NCBI RefSeq assembly: GCF_015840335.1
Contig: NZ_CP060395.1
Coordinates: 434,001 to 498,000 of the forward strand
Origin: Synechococcus sp. CBW1108
GTDB taxonomy: Bacteria > Cyanobacteriota > Cyanobacteriia > PCC-6307 > Cyanobiaceae
Direction: 5' to 3'
DNA length: 64,000 nt
The notes under the pieces are model-generated. The model saw only the letters and a program-made list of their open reading frames with translations. It was not told where the DNA came from and ran no database searches. Made by a program: the position numbers and the translations under genes. Position 1 is the stretch's first letter, and each line of letters starts with the position of its first letter. Shown here in pieces: positions 9,706 to 17,595 of the stretch.

Positions 9706-9730
9706 GGCAACGAACCGGAGCTCAACGCCC

Positions 9731-10786
9731 TCACAGGAAAGGCGGCGAGTACATCAGGCCACCTTTGAGCCATTGCTGGTTGACACCTCGCTCGAGCTTG
9801 AGGGGCGAGCCCTGACCCACATTGCGCTCAAACACCTCGCCGTAGTTCCCCACGGCCTTCACGGTTTTGACAACGAAATCGGCGGGCAGGCCGAGCTGCT
9901 TGCCAAGGTCGCCATCGACGCCGAGGAAACGGCGTAGCTGGGCCAGGTTCTTGTTGGCTTTGGCCTCAGCCAGCTTGGCGTCGATGTTGGCGGCGGTGAT
10001 GCCCATTTCCTCGGCCTGGATAAGGCTGTAGACCACCCAGCGGACGGCATCGGCCCAGGCCGGATCGGCATTGATGGTGGCGGGGTTGAGGGGCTCCTTG
10101 CTCAACATATCTGGGAGCAGGAGGTGCTCTGCGGGGTTGGGGAAGCCGGTTCGCTTAGCGGCCAGCTGGGAGCGGTCAGAGGTGACAGCCACGCAACGAC
10201 CCTGCAGATAGGCTGCAAAGGTCTGATCCCCAGACTGGAACTTCAGCGGCGTGTAGGTGGCATTGAGCTCCCGCATCCGGTCGGCCAGGTTGAGCTCTGT
10301 GGAGGTTCCTGTCTCCACACAGATCGGCTTGCCGGCAACGTCTTTGAGGGATTTGATCCCGCTGCTGGCGGGCACCATCACGGCCTGGCCGTCAAAGAAG
10401 GTGGTGGGTGCAAAGGCAAGGGCGTTGCCGCCAGGCGCATCGCGGCTGAGGGTCATGGTGGTGTTGCGGGAGAGCAGATCCACTTCCCCGCTGCCCAGGG
10501 CCGCAAAGCGCTCGGTGGAGCTGAGGTCGCGGTAGGTCACCTTGGCGGGATCACCCAGCACCGCAGCAGCCGTGGCCTTGCAGATGTCGACGTCCAAGCC
10601 GCTGTAACGACCGTCAGATCCCACAAAACTGAAGCCCGGCAGCTTGCCATCCACGCCGCAGTTGAGAGTGCCCCGGCCCTTAATTGCCGCCATCTTCTGG
10701 CTCTGGATGCCGCTGCCATCGCCGGCGCAGCCCCCCAAGGCCAGGGCGGCGAGCAGGGGGATGGTGAAAGTGAACCTGGCCGGCAT
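9731..10786 (-). CDS. aapJ: Amino-acid ABC transporter substrate-binding lipoprotein
   Basis: This is the first gene of the amino-acid importer operon, 351 residues. The signal ends LGGC, so the protein is a lipoprotein tethered on the periplasmic side. Family blocks are GTLNCGVDGKLPGF, GLDVDICKATAAAVLGD and LLSRNTTMTLSRDAPGGN. The C-terminal lobe has GNYGEVFERNVG, the ending typical of AapJ/BztA. In cyanobacteria the equivalent N-II type system takes up acidic and neutral polar amino acids. That substrate range is inferred from the family. Confidence 0.93.
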   Translation of the reverse strand: MPARFTFTIPLLAALALGGCAGDGSGIQSQKMAAIKGRGTLNCGVDGKLPGFSFVGSDGRYSGLDVDICKATAAAVLGDPAKVTYRDLSSTERFAALGSGEVDLLSRNTTMTLSRDAPGGNALAFAPTTFFDGQAVMVPASSGIKSLKDVAGKPICVETGTSTELNLADRMRELNATYTPLKFQSGDQTFAAYLQGRCVAVTSDRSQLAAKRTGFPNPAEHLLLPDMLSKEPLNPATINADPAWADAVRWVVYSLIQAEEMGITAANIDAKLAEAKANKNLAQLRRFLGVDGDLGKQLGLPADFVVKTVKAVGNYGEVFERNVGQGSPLKLERGVNQQWLKGGLMYSPPFL

Positions 10787-10837
10787 CAGGAAGCTCTTGT
10801 TTTGGGCAGTTTGCCAGCAGTGGCCGCCAAGATTTGT

Positions 10838-11902
10838 TCAGGCGGGGCGCTGCAGCCGCCAGCGCAGCATCTGCCAAACCAAAAACACCAGCACCAAAGG
10901 CACCACAACCACCAGAACCACAAACCGGAATTCATCCTGGGCCGTGGTCAAGGTCTCGGAGAGCACCTGCTCAGCTAAGTAGAGCCCGTAGAGGCCCACC
11001 AGGATGCCCCCCTCCAGTCGGGTCACCACCCCCCGGGTCCAGAGGATGGGCAGCAGGGCCAGGGTGGTGAGCACCATCACCGGCAGATCCCGGCTGATCA
11101 CCACCGGATCCACCAGCAACCCCTCGCCGGAGAAGACGCCGCAAACCCCCAGGATCACCAGCTGGTTGAGCAGGTTGCTGCCCACCACGTTGCCGATGGC
11201 CAGATCGGCCTTGCCGCGGTAGGCCGCCACCAGCGAGGTCACCAGCTCCGGCATCGAGGTGCCGGCTGAAACGATTGTCAGGCCGATCACGGTCTCGGTG
11301 ACGCCCAGGCCGATGGCCGCCGCAGTGGCGCCCTTGACTAGCACCTGGGATCCGACCACCAACAGCACCAGGCCGCCGGCAAGCTTCGCAGCGGCGACGG
11401 CAGGGGTGGCGCGGTCGGCCTCATCAAAGTCGCCTTCCTCACCGGGATACTTGGTGGCGGTGTTCATCTCCCAGATCAGGTTGATCGCGGTGCCCACCAG
11501 CAGGGCCAGGCCTGCCTGCCAGGTGAGCCGCCCCCCGGAGGCCATGCCCCACACCGCCATCGAAACGCCCAGCAGCAGGGGCACGTCCCTCTTTACCAGA
11601 CGACTTTTGACCCGCAGCGGCACCACCAGGGCGCTGAGGCCAAGCACCACCATCACATTGAAGATGTTGCTGCCCACCACGTTGCTCACGGCGATGGCAT
11701 CACCATCTTGAAAAGTGGAGATCAGGCTCACGAACAACTCCGGCGCACTGGTGCCCAGGGAAACCACCGTGAGGCCGATCACGATCTGCGGAACCCCCAG
11801 CAAAAGGGCCAGGGCCGAGGACCCAGCCACAAAAAGTTCACCGCCACCAAACAGGAGCACGATGCCCAGAAGGATTTCCAGGGCACTGGGCAGGAAATTC
11901 AT
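10838..11902 (-). CDS. CaCA family cation exchanger (YrbG-like)
   Basis: This is an inner-membrane Ca2+/cation:Na+ or H+ antiporter, 354 residues. It has the two inverted alpha-repeats of the family: SLGTSAPELFVSLIST with AVSNVVGSNIFN in the first half, and SAGTSMPELVTSLVAAY with AIGNVVGSNLLNQ in the second. About ten hydrophobic helices are visible. An acidic cytosolic loop (PGEEGDFDEADRATP) separates the halves. The gene lies 51 bp upstream of, and on the same strand as, aapJ; a shared transcript is possible but not shown. Confidence 0.92.
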   Translation of the reverse strand: MNFLPSALEILLGIVLLFGGGELFVAGSSALALLLGVPQIVIGLTVVSLGTSAPELFVSLISTFQDGDAIAVSNVVGSNIFNVMVVLGLSALVVPLRVKSRLVKRDVPLLLGVSMAVWGMASGGRLTWQAGLALLVGTAINLIWEMNTATKYPGEEGDFDEADRATPAVAAAKLAGGLVLLVVGSQVLVKGATAAAIGLGVTETVIGLTIVSAGTSMPELVTSLVAAYRGKADLAIGNVVGSNLLNQLVILGVCGVFSGEGLLVDPVVISRDLPVMVLTTLALLPILWTRGVVTRLEGGILVGLYGLYLAEQVLSETLTTAQDEFRFVVLVVVVPLVLVFLVWQMLRWRLQRPA

Positions 11903-11981
11903 CAGTAGTTGACGCCGATCGGGCGCGGAGTGGGTTGATTCTGAAGGGTTACATGAACGTGGTTTTTGCCGGGGTCCTGAG

Positions 11982-12016
11982 CCCTAGCCTGAAGCCTTAA
12001 CCCCTAGCCTGAAGCC
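11982..12016. repeat. Short tandem duplication, 20-bp period
   Basis: CCCTAGCCTGAAGCC occurs at 11982-11996 and 12002-12016, in the divergent spacer between the CaCA exchanger and the Nif11-type gene. Confidence 0.7.
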
Positions 12017-12046
12017 ACAATCCCTGCCCAGCCCGAGGCACCCTGG

Positions 12047-12319
12047 ATGGAACTGGACCCTAATGCCAGCGAACTGAATATCCTGTTCACATTCCTGGGC
12101 CGGATTCAACAGGATCAAGCCCTCCGAGACCAGCTCAATGAGGTGATCACAGCCCCCGATGTGGTGGCGATTGCAGCTGCCGGGGGCTTCTGTTTCAAGA
12201 CAAGCACCCTGCTGGACCTGTTTGAGCGCTGCAACGAAGCGCCCCTGGCCCGCCAAGGGCTGATGGATGAGAAATTGATTCGGGTCTATCTCCAGCGGGA
12301 GCGACTGCTGGCCGCTTAG
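12047..12319 (+). CDS. Nif11-domain small protein
   Basis: This is a 90-residue protein. Residues about 12-58 match the Nif11 (nitrogen-fixation-11-like) pattern: FLGRIQQDQALRDQLNEV, then APDVVAIAAAGGF. In other cyanobacteria this domain occurs both in stand-alone proteins and as the leader of Nif11-class RiPP precursors. Here the C-terminus (LARQGLMDEKLIRVYLQRER) has no Gly-Gly cleavage site or Cys-rich core, and no modification enzyme is nearby, so a precursor role is unlikely. The function is unknown. A second Nif11 domain occurs at 22596-23126, fused to a cupin. Confidence 0.75.
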   Translation: MELDPNASELNILFTFLGRIQQDQALRDQLNEVITAPDVVAIAAAGGFCFKTSTLLDLFERCNEAPLARQGLMDEKLIRVYLQRERLLAA

Positions 12320-12792
12320 CCCATGGGTTGGGGCATGCAGGGCATCAACGCTGGCCCAGCAACTCCTCCCAGGTGAGCAGCTGGGCCGGAGGTTTGCCCT
12401 GGGGGCGCTGGCTGAGGGAGCAGCTCGGATAGCTTGCCCGGCCGGTATGGGAGGGAGGGCGAGCCACGGTCAATGAAAACGAAATTGCGGATGAAGGAGG
12501 GGGGAACATGGAAGGTTCAACTGATATGGACTGCGCACCGAAACATTGTGATTCCACCATCTGGCAGACATTCGGAGGGAGTGATGTTGCTATGGGAATT
12601 TTGCCCTTCGCGGTTGCAAGGGGCAAATAATTCCAAACAGCAATCCTGGGAATCAGGCTTGGAGGCCCCCTGGAAGCGAAGGGGGCGCGGGTGCTGATGT
12701 CCGGCGTGCGCGGACATGGCCCGCCGGCTTCTGCCGAACCATGCAACCCTAGCTCTTCTGATGCTCCAGAGCCAATGTTGCGTGAAAACCAG
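12320..12792. other. 473-bp spacer with three successive hairpins, no convincing gene
   Basis: No ORF here looks coding; the 133-residue frame on the minus strand is proline/serine-rich and without a start context. Three stems occur in a row: TTGCCC...GGGCAA at about 12601-12626, extended by GAATT/AATTC; GCCCCCT-N8-AGGGGGC at 12665-12686; and ATGTCCG-N7-CGGACAT at 12697-12717. On the minus strand they follow the tRNA-Leu gene. They could be part of an unannotated RNA or tRNA 3' trailer structures. Confidence 0.4.
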
Positions 12793-12876
12793 TGGGGGCA
12801 GGGGGACTTGAACCCCCACAGCCTTGCAGCCTGCGGATTTTAAGTCCGCTGCGTCTACCAATTCCGCCATGCCCCC
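12793..12876 (-). tRNA. tRNA-Leu (UAA anticodon), no intron
   Basis: Read on the minus strand, the 84-nt gene starts GGGGGCATGGCGGAATTGG. It has a 7-bp acceptor stem (GGGGGCA/TGCCCCC), discriminator A at 12793, a long variable arm, a T loop GTTCAAG and an anticodon loop CTTAAAA with TAA at 12842-12840. CCA is not encoded (CT follows). In many cyanobacteria this gene carries a group I intron in the anticodon loop; here the loop is uninterrupted. Confidence 0.95.
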
Positions 12877-12896
12877 TACCCGGCCATCCTAAATTG

Positions 12897-13175
12897 ATGG
12901 CAACACGAAGGTTTGCCGTGCAGCTGCCCGGGTTTCTTCAATCCGTTTCGCCTGATCTGCTGCTGGTGCTGGTGGCCTATGCCCTGATCGCAGGCGCCTA
13001 CCTGGTGGCAGTGCCCCTGCTGCTCTACGCCTGGATGATCAAGCGTTGGACGGTGATGGGCAAGCTCGAGCGCTTCGGGGTCTACGGCTTGGTGTTCCTG
13101 TTTTTCCCTGGTCTGATCCTGTTTGCTCCCTTCATCAACCTGCGCATGGCAGGCCAGGGCGACGTGCTCTCGTGA
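12897..13175 (+). CDS. ndhL: NAD(P)H dehydrogenase (NDH-1) subunit L
   Basis: This is a small membrane subunit of the cyanobacterial NDH-1 complex in the thylakoid, used in respiration and PSI cyclic electron flow. From the ATG at 12897 it has 92 residues, with two hydrophobic helices ([20 protein letters not shown] and [17 protein letters not shown]) and the typical link [22 protein letters not shown] at 12918 is an alternative start closer to the usual length. The gene overlaps the next one by 4 bp (GTGA). The order ndhL-DUF3007-trpA is recurrent in cyanobacteria. Confidence 0.93.
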   Translation: MATRRFAVQLPGFLQSVSPDLLLVLVAYALIAGAYLVAVPLLLYAWMIKRWTVMGKLERFGVYGLVFLFFPGLILFAPFINLRMAGQGDVLS

Positions 13176-13513
13176 CCAACGGTCGGGCCCTGCTGCTGGC
13201 CCTGGGGGTTTTTGGCTTGGGGGGCGGCGGTTACTGGCTTTTTCAGGCCGGGGGCTTTGAGGGCTTTTCTGCTGGTATCGCCGCCTCTGCCCTGCTGATG
13301 GTGCTGGTGCTCGCCTGGACGGGCAGCTACCTATTTCGGGTGGTCACAGGCAAAATGACCTTTATCCAGCAGCGGCGCCAATACCGCGAGGCTTACGACG
13401 CCCTCACCACTGAGGCTCTGCAGCGCAAGTTTGATGCCCTCAGCCCTGAAGAGCAGGAGCGCCTGCTACGCGAAACGGGCCAGCTGCCAGAAGCTCCCCA
13501 GGGCGAGACATAG
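13172..13513 (+). CDS. DUF3007 membrane protein
   Basis: This is a 113-residue protein starting at the GTG at 13172, which overlaps the ndhL stop. Two hydrophobic helices ([20 protein letters not shown] and [20 protein letters not shown]) precede a conserved [20 protein letters not shown] segment and an acidic C-terminus with [10 protein letters not shown]. This matches the cyanobacterial/plastid DUF3007 family. Its position beside ndhL suggests a thylakoid or NDH-related role, which is inference. Confidence 0.88.
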   Translation: MTNGRALLLALGVFGLGGGGYWLFQAGGFEGFSAGIAASALLMVLVLAWTGSYLFRVVTGKMTFIQQRRQYREAYDALTTEALQRKFDALSPEEQERLLRETGQLPEAPQGET

Positions 13514-13542
13514 GCTCACTGGCCGAAACTCCTCTAGCTGCT

Positions 13543-14370
13543 GTGTCTGCTGCTTTGTCTGCCGCCCCCACCCAAATCCAGCAGCGTTTCAGCTCCCTTC
13601 GCCAACGGGGACACTGTGCCCTGATGCCGTTTTTGATGGCGGGCGATCCTGATCTGGCCCACACCAGGGCCAGCCTGCTGGCCCTGCAGGCCAATGGCGC
13701 CGACCTGGTGGAGCTAGGCATTCCTTATAGCGATCCCTTGGCCGATGGACCGGTAATTCAGGCCGCTGCCAGCCGAGCCCTGAAGGCTCGCACCACTCCA
13801 GCCGGGGTGCTGGAGATGCTCAGCTCCCTCAAGGGTGAACTCACCATGCCGGTGGTGCTGTTCACCTACAGCAACCCCTTGCTCAACCGCGGCATGGAAG
13901 CCTTCTGTGCCGCCGCCGCCGCCGCCGGAGCCGCCGGCTTGGTGGTGCCCGACCTACCCCTTGAAGAGGCCGAGAAACTCTCAGCAATCGCAGCAGCTGC
14001 CGGCCTCGATCTGGTGCTGCTAGTGGCGCCCACCACGCCAGCCGAGCGCATGGGAAGAATCCATCAGGCCAGCCGCGGCTTCACCTACCTGGTGAGCGTC
14101 ACCGGCGTGACCGGGGTGCGCACGAACCTTGAGTCCCGGGTGGGCGATCTGGTGGGCCAACTCAAGACCCTGGGAGATACGCCAATCGCCGTGGGCTTTG
14201 GCATTTCCGGTCCCGAACAAGCCCGTCAGGTGCGCGACTGGGGCGCCGATGGGGCAATTGTGGGCAGTGCCCTCGTGAAAGTGATGGCGGCCGCCCATGG
14301 CCAGCAGGCCGATGTTGCCGCCGCGGCCGGGCGCTTCTGCGCCGAGCTGCGGGCCGGGCTCGACGCTTAA
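13543..14370 (+). CDS. trpA: Tryptophan synthase alpha chain
   Basis: This protein cleaves indole-3-glycerol phosphate to indole for TrpB. It has 275 residues from the GTG at 13543, 29 bp after the DUF3007 stop. The catalytic Glu lies in [20 protein letters not shown] and the Asp in this same loop. [24 protein letters not shown] (loop 6) and [11 protein letters not shown] (phosphate-binding) are all present. Length is normal for the family. No trpB lies in the window. Confidence 0.97.
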   Translation: MSAALSAAPTQIQQRFSSLRQRGHCALMPFLMAGDPDLAHTRASLLALQANGADLVELGIPYSDPLADGPVIQAAASRALKARTTPAGVLEMLSSLKGELTMPVVLFTYSNPLLNRGMEAFCAAAAAAGAAGLVVPDLPLEEAEKLSAIAAAAGLDLVLLVAPTTPAERMGRIHQASRGFTYLVSVTGVTGVRTNLESRVGDLVGQLKTLGDTPIAVGFGISGPEQARQVRDWGADGAIVGSALVKVMAAAHGQQADVAAAAGRFCAELRAGLDA

Positions 14371-14511
14371 GCCCCGAGCAGGCTGCAGGGATTTCCCCTC
14401 ATGCTGTTTTCCCCCGCCTGCGAGCGCAACAAAGGGCCGATCCTTCGGTCTCGAGCGCCTAGCCGATCTGCCCCTGCCGGCCAACAATCGAATGCTGGTG
14501 CTCGAGCGTCG

Positions 14512-15399
14512 ATGAACGAGGCAACCAATTTATTCAGCGCGGTGGCCGCGGCCTATGCCCGCCACCGGATCACCTACCCCGCTGCCTTCTTCGAGCTCTT
14601 CCTGGGCCGCCTGATCAGCAACCCCCTGGTGTGGGACTGTGGCTGCGGCAGCGGTCAGGCCGCAATCGACCTAGCCACCGCCGGTGCCCGGGTGATTGCC
14701 ACAGACGCCAGTGCGGCCCAGCTCGCAGCCGCCCGCCCCCACCCCCGCATCAGCTACCAGCTCGCTGAGGCATGCAGCAGTGGCCTGGACAGCGCCAGCG
14801 TCGACGGGGTGCTGGTGGCGGCCGCAGTGCACTGGTTCGCCGGCGACGCTTTCAACACCGAAGTGCGGCGAGTGTGCAAATCAGGGGCTGTGGTGGCCTG
14901 GATTGGCTACCTGCCGTTGCGCTTGGCGGATCCACGGCTCCAGTCATCACTGGATGGGTTCCACTGCGTCACGCTGGCCCCCTGGTGGCCCGCCGAGCGC
15001 CGCTGGGTGGAGCAGAGCTACGCCGGCCTGGCATTCCCAGCTGAAGAGTGGCCGTTTCCTACGGGGCTATGGATCGAACGCCACTGGACCCTGGCCGAAC
15101 TGATCGCCCATATCGGCACCTGGTCAGCGGTGCAGCGCAGCCGAGAGGCCGGCAGCGATCCACTCCCCAACCTTCAGGCTGAACTTGCGGGCCTGTGGCC
15201 CGAGATGGGTCAGGCTGCGCTGCTGGTGCGCTGGCCCTTCATGGGTCGCTGGGGCCAGCTGAGGCCACCAGGCCCCTCAGGCCGTCGAACAGGCGATCCA
15301 AGGCTTCCGCCAGTTGGGGCCCATCCAGCAGGCCATAGCTCAGCCGCAGCACCGGCCCGCCGGCCCGGGCCGGATCTAGGCCGAAGCTTTCCCCACTGA
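14512..15399 (+). CDS. SAM-dependent class I methyltransferase
   Basis: This is a 295-residue protein from the ATG at 14512. Motif I is VWDCGCGSGQAAIDLA (about residue 41), the post-I acid VIATDASAAQL, and VDGVLVAAAVHWF follows as motif II. It resembles the Methyltransf_11 group that includes trans-aconitate-type enzymes; the substrate is unknown. The family fold should end near LVRWPFMGRWGQL, about residue 250. The last 45-50 residues are a Pro/Arg/Ala-rich tail read antisense through the end of the aminotransferase gene, which suggests loss of an earlier stop. Confidence 0.8.
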   Translation: MNEATNLFSAVAAAYARHRITYPAAFFELFLGRLISNPLVWDCGCGSGQAAIDLATAGARVIATDASAAQLAAARPHPRISYQLAEACSSGLDSASVDGVLVAAAVHWFAGDAFNTEVRRVCKSGAVVAWIGYLPLRLADPRLQSSLDGFHCVTLAPWWPAERRWVEQSYAGLAFPAEEWPFPTGLWIERHWTLAELIAHIGTWSAVQRSREAGSDPLPNLQAELAGLWPEMGQAALLVRWPFMGRWGQLRPPGPSGRRTGDPRLPPVGAHPAGHSSAAAPARRPGPDLGRSFPH

Positions 15400-16477
15400 G
15401 GGCCGCCAGCCCGTACTCCCGCACCAGGCGCCGCATCAGGGTGTCTCCTGTCAACGTGCCGGCAGCGGCCCTATCCAGCTGGAGCAGGCCATAGAAGGCG
15501 CCATCGGGATTGGCCAACAACTGCACCGGCAGGCCCCCGTAGCGCGCTTCGGCCACGGCCGCCAGGAGCTGCCGGCGGCGGTCGGCCAGGCCGGCAATCC
15601 GGGGCGCGCACCAGCTGGGTCCGGCCCTCAAGGCGGCAAGAGCCCCATGCTGGGTCAACCGCGGTGGACAGATCAGCACCGTGTCCTGCACCTTTTGTAA
15701 GGCCGGCAACAAGGGGGCGGGTACGGCCATGTAGCCAAGCCGCCAACCGGCCATGCCATAGGCCTTCGAGAGGGAATGGAGCGACACGGTGTGGGCCGCA
15801 CTGCCGCTCTGGGACCCAGCACTCCAATGGGGCTCGCCGCCATGGACAAACAGCTCATAGGCCTCATCGCTGATGTGCAACAGGCCGTGCATGGCACAAA
15901 GTCGATTGATCGCCGCCAGCACAGCCGCCGGAATCACCACCCCACTGGGATTGTTGGGCGACACGGTGACGATGGCGCGGGTGCGAGGAGTGATCGCCGC
16001 AGCCAGGCGCTGGGGATCGGGGATGGCACCGCCTTCCACCAGCACCGGAACGGCGCCAGCGAGCTGCACCGCCATCACATGGTTGAAGTAATAGGGCAGC
16101 GGCAGAATCACCTCACTGGGCCCAGCTGGCGAGCCCTCGGCAATCACCTGAACAACTGCGCTGAAGGCCATGTTGCTGCCCGCTGTAACCAGCACCGCGG
16201 CCCCATCGAGGTCGAGCCCGTTCTGGCTCAGGAGCTTGGTGCTGACTGCCTCCAACAAGGGCGAATCCCCCTGCAGGGCGCCATAGCGATGCAGCTCAGG
16301 CCCACCAGCTGCCAGCGCCTCGGCCACGGCCCTGGGGACGGTCTCGGGCGGGTCCCACCCCACCATGCCCTGGGCAAGGGAGAGGCAGCCCGGGCTTTGG
16401 CGCACCAGGGCAGCCAGCTCCGGGATCACCGGGCTGAGCACCCCCTGGAGACGAAGGCTTGGCCCTGGTGGTGCCAA
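15239..16477 (-). CDS. PLP-dependent aminotransferase, class I/II
   Basis: This is a 412-residue fold-type I aminotransferase. The PLP lysine lies in SLHSLSKAYGMAGWRLGY (about residue 245), preceded by the conserved SPNNPSGVV and ISDEAYELFV (Asp/Tyr cofactor contacts). The C-terminal arginine for the substrate carboxylate is in VLRLSYG. The only start reaching the full N-terminus is TTG at 16477. It is closest to the aspartate/kynurenine/methionine aminotransferase group; the true substrate is open. It overlaps the methyltransferase convergently by 161 bp. Confidence 0.88.
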   Translation of the reverse strand: MAPPGPSLRLQGVLSPVIPELAALVRQSPGCLSLAQGMVGWDPPETVPRAVAEALAAGGPELHRYGALQGDSPLLEAVSTKLLSQNGLDLDGAAVLVTAGSNMAFSAVVQVIAEGSPAGPSEVILPLPYYFNHVMAVQLAGAVPVLVEGGAIPDPQRLAAAITPRTRAIVTVSPNNPSGVVIPAAVLAAINRLCAMHGLLHISDEAYELFVHGGEPHWSAGSQSGSAAHTVSLHSLSKAYGMAGWRLGYMAVPAPLLPALQKVQDTVLICPPRLTQHGALAALRAGPSWCAPRIAGLADRRRQLLAAVAEARYGGLPVQLLANPDGAFYGLLQLDRAAAGTLTGDTLMRRLVREYGLAALSGESFGLDPARAGGPVLRLSYGLLDGPQLAEALDRLFDGLRGLVASAGPSDP

Positions 16478-16482
16478 GGGGC

Positions 16483-16785
16483 TCAGAGGTTGTATTTGGC
16501 CGTCGACTGCTTCACGCAGGTGGTCTTGGCCTGATCCAGGCTCTGGCCCTTTTTGAGCATGCCATTGGCCACGCAGGTGCAGGTGTCATTGACCATGCCG
16601 GCAGGCGGGGTCTTACCAGCCTTCTGGAAATCGGCCTGCATGGCACTGGAGCATTTGCCAACAATGATCTGTTGCATCATGTTGGCGTGGGCCGGGGCCG
16701 CCACCAGGGCGGCACTGGCGCAGGCGAAAAGGAGGGGCAGGCGAAGAATGGAGCCAGGGCTGGACATGGAGGCGGGGCTGGGCAT
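16483..16785 (-). CDS. Small secreted Cys-containing protein
   Basis: This is a 100-residue protein from the ATG at 16785, or 94 from the ATG at 16767. A signal peptide (ILRLPLLFACASAALVAAPAHA) is followed by a mature part of about 65 residues with four cysteines in the pattern KCSSAM...DTCTCVANGM...TTCVKQ. The spacing resembles small periplasmic proteins in which Cys pairs form disulfides. I do not recognise a named family. It ends 5 bp upstream of the aminotransferase start, so the two are likely cotranscribed. Confidence 0.7.
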   Translation of the reverse strand: MPSPASMSSPGSILRLPLLFACASAALVAAPAHANMMQQIIVGKCSSAMQADFQKAGKTPPAGMVNDTCTCVANGMLKKGQSLDQAKTTCVKQSTAKYNL

Positions 16786-16849
16786 GAAGGGAGCTGAGAT
16801 CGGAGCGAACCGGGTAAAAGCCCAGCCTGGTTCCAGTCTTACCACCGCG

Positions 16850-16879
16850 GGCGGGTTCCTGAGGATTAGGCGGGTTCCT
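16850..16879. repeat. Short tandem duplication, 19-bp period
   Basis: GGCGGGTTCCT occurs at 16850-16860 and 16869-16879, in the divergent spacer upstream of the YciI-like gene. Confidence 0.65.
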
Positions 16880-16911
16880 AAAGTATTGGGCGTTTCACTA
16901 GCCCATCTGCC

Positions 16912-17178
16912 ATGCGCTTCGTGCTCTGGGGCACCTACTGCGACGATGCCCTGACCAGGCGCGCCCCCTATCGGCAGGAGCACCTGGCAGCCCTGCAGCA
17001 ACTCAAGGATGCCGGCACCCTGGTAACCCTCGGCCCGACCGAGGGGAGCACCCACGTTTTCGGCATCTTCGAGGCAGAAAATCAGGAGCTGGTGGAAGCC
17101 ATCGTTAAGGGCGACGTCTACTGGCGCCATGGGATCTGGACTGAAGTGCAGATCTACCCCTGGATCCAGGCTTTCTGA
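16912..17178 (+). CDS. YciI-like protein
   Basis: This is an 88-residue alpha/beta-barrel-dimer protein. It has the family pattern: a first strand MRFVLWGTYCDDA, R17/R18 and HLAALQQLKDAG, then TLVTLGPTEGS and FGIFEAENQELVEAIVKGD, and finally the strand EVQIYPWIQAF. The typical catalytic His-Asp pair of YciI is partly conserved. The reaction is unknown. The gene is convergent with the cytochrome gene, with a 6-bp gap. Confidence 0.88.
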   Translation: MRFVLWGTYCDDALTRRAPYRQEHLAALQQLKDAGTLVTLGPTEGSTHVFGIFEAENQELVEAIVKGDVYWRHGIWTEVQIYPWIQAF

Positions 17179-17184
17179 AGCCAG

Positions 17185-17508
17185 TCAGCCCCGCGGCCAA
17201 TCGAGCAGGGCCTGCTGCCACACGTAGGCCGCCACGGCCTCGGCACCTGTCTCCCCGAGCACGGCCCCGTAGCCGGCCATCTGGCCCCGGCCAGCGACCG
17301 CGATCTCGAGGATCCCGGCGGGTCCATCGAGGCCATGTCGCTCGAGGGCTCCCAGCTTCAGGGTTTGCCCCCGACGAATGATGTTGCCGCCGTTGACATG
17401 GCAGCCGGCGCAATGGTTGCTGAACAATTCAGCGCCTGAGAGGCCTGCAGCTGGAGCCGGGGCAGCCCCAACCAGCAAGCCGATGGCAAGGGCGATCACC
17501 AGGGCCAT
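17185..17508 (-). CDS. Cytochrome c6-like c-type cytochrome
   Basis: This is a monoheme class I cytochrome of about 107 residues. A signal peptide (MALVIALAIGLLVGAAPAPA) targets it to the lumen or periplasm. The heme motif is CAGCH, in LFSNHCAGCHVNGGN. The distal Met ligand is probably in GRGQMAGYG. The ending AYVWQQALLDWPRG keeps the conserved aromatic positions of cytochrome c6. An in-frame GTG at about 17538 would extend the N-terminus by ten residues. It is likely an electron carrier between cytochrome b6f and a terminal acceptor, or a c6 variant of unknown partner. Confidence 0.85.
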   Translation of the reverse strand: MALVIALAIGLLVGAAPAPAAGLSGAELFSNHCAGCHVNGGNIIRRGQTLKLGALERHGLDGPAGILEIAVAGRGQMAGYGAVLGETGAEAVAAYVWQQALLDWPRG

Positions 17509-17595
17509 CGCCTGAACATGTTTCTGGCCCACCCTGAAAACCCTTGAACGGAGATTCCAGTGTGCTCCCACAGGCGCTAAAGAGGAGCCGGTGTC

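Noticed and set aside
12047-12319. Nif11 protein as RiPP precursor
   Set aside because: There is no Gly-Gly cleavage site, no Cys/Ser/Thr-rich core and no lanthipeptide-type or other modifying enzyme nearby.
12345-12746. 133-codon minus-strand frame next to tRNA-Leu
   Set aside because: No start context, Pro/Ser-rich and no recognisable domain; the stretch is better described by its hairpins.
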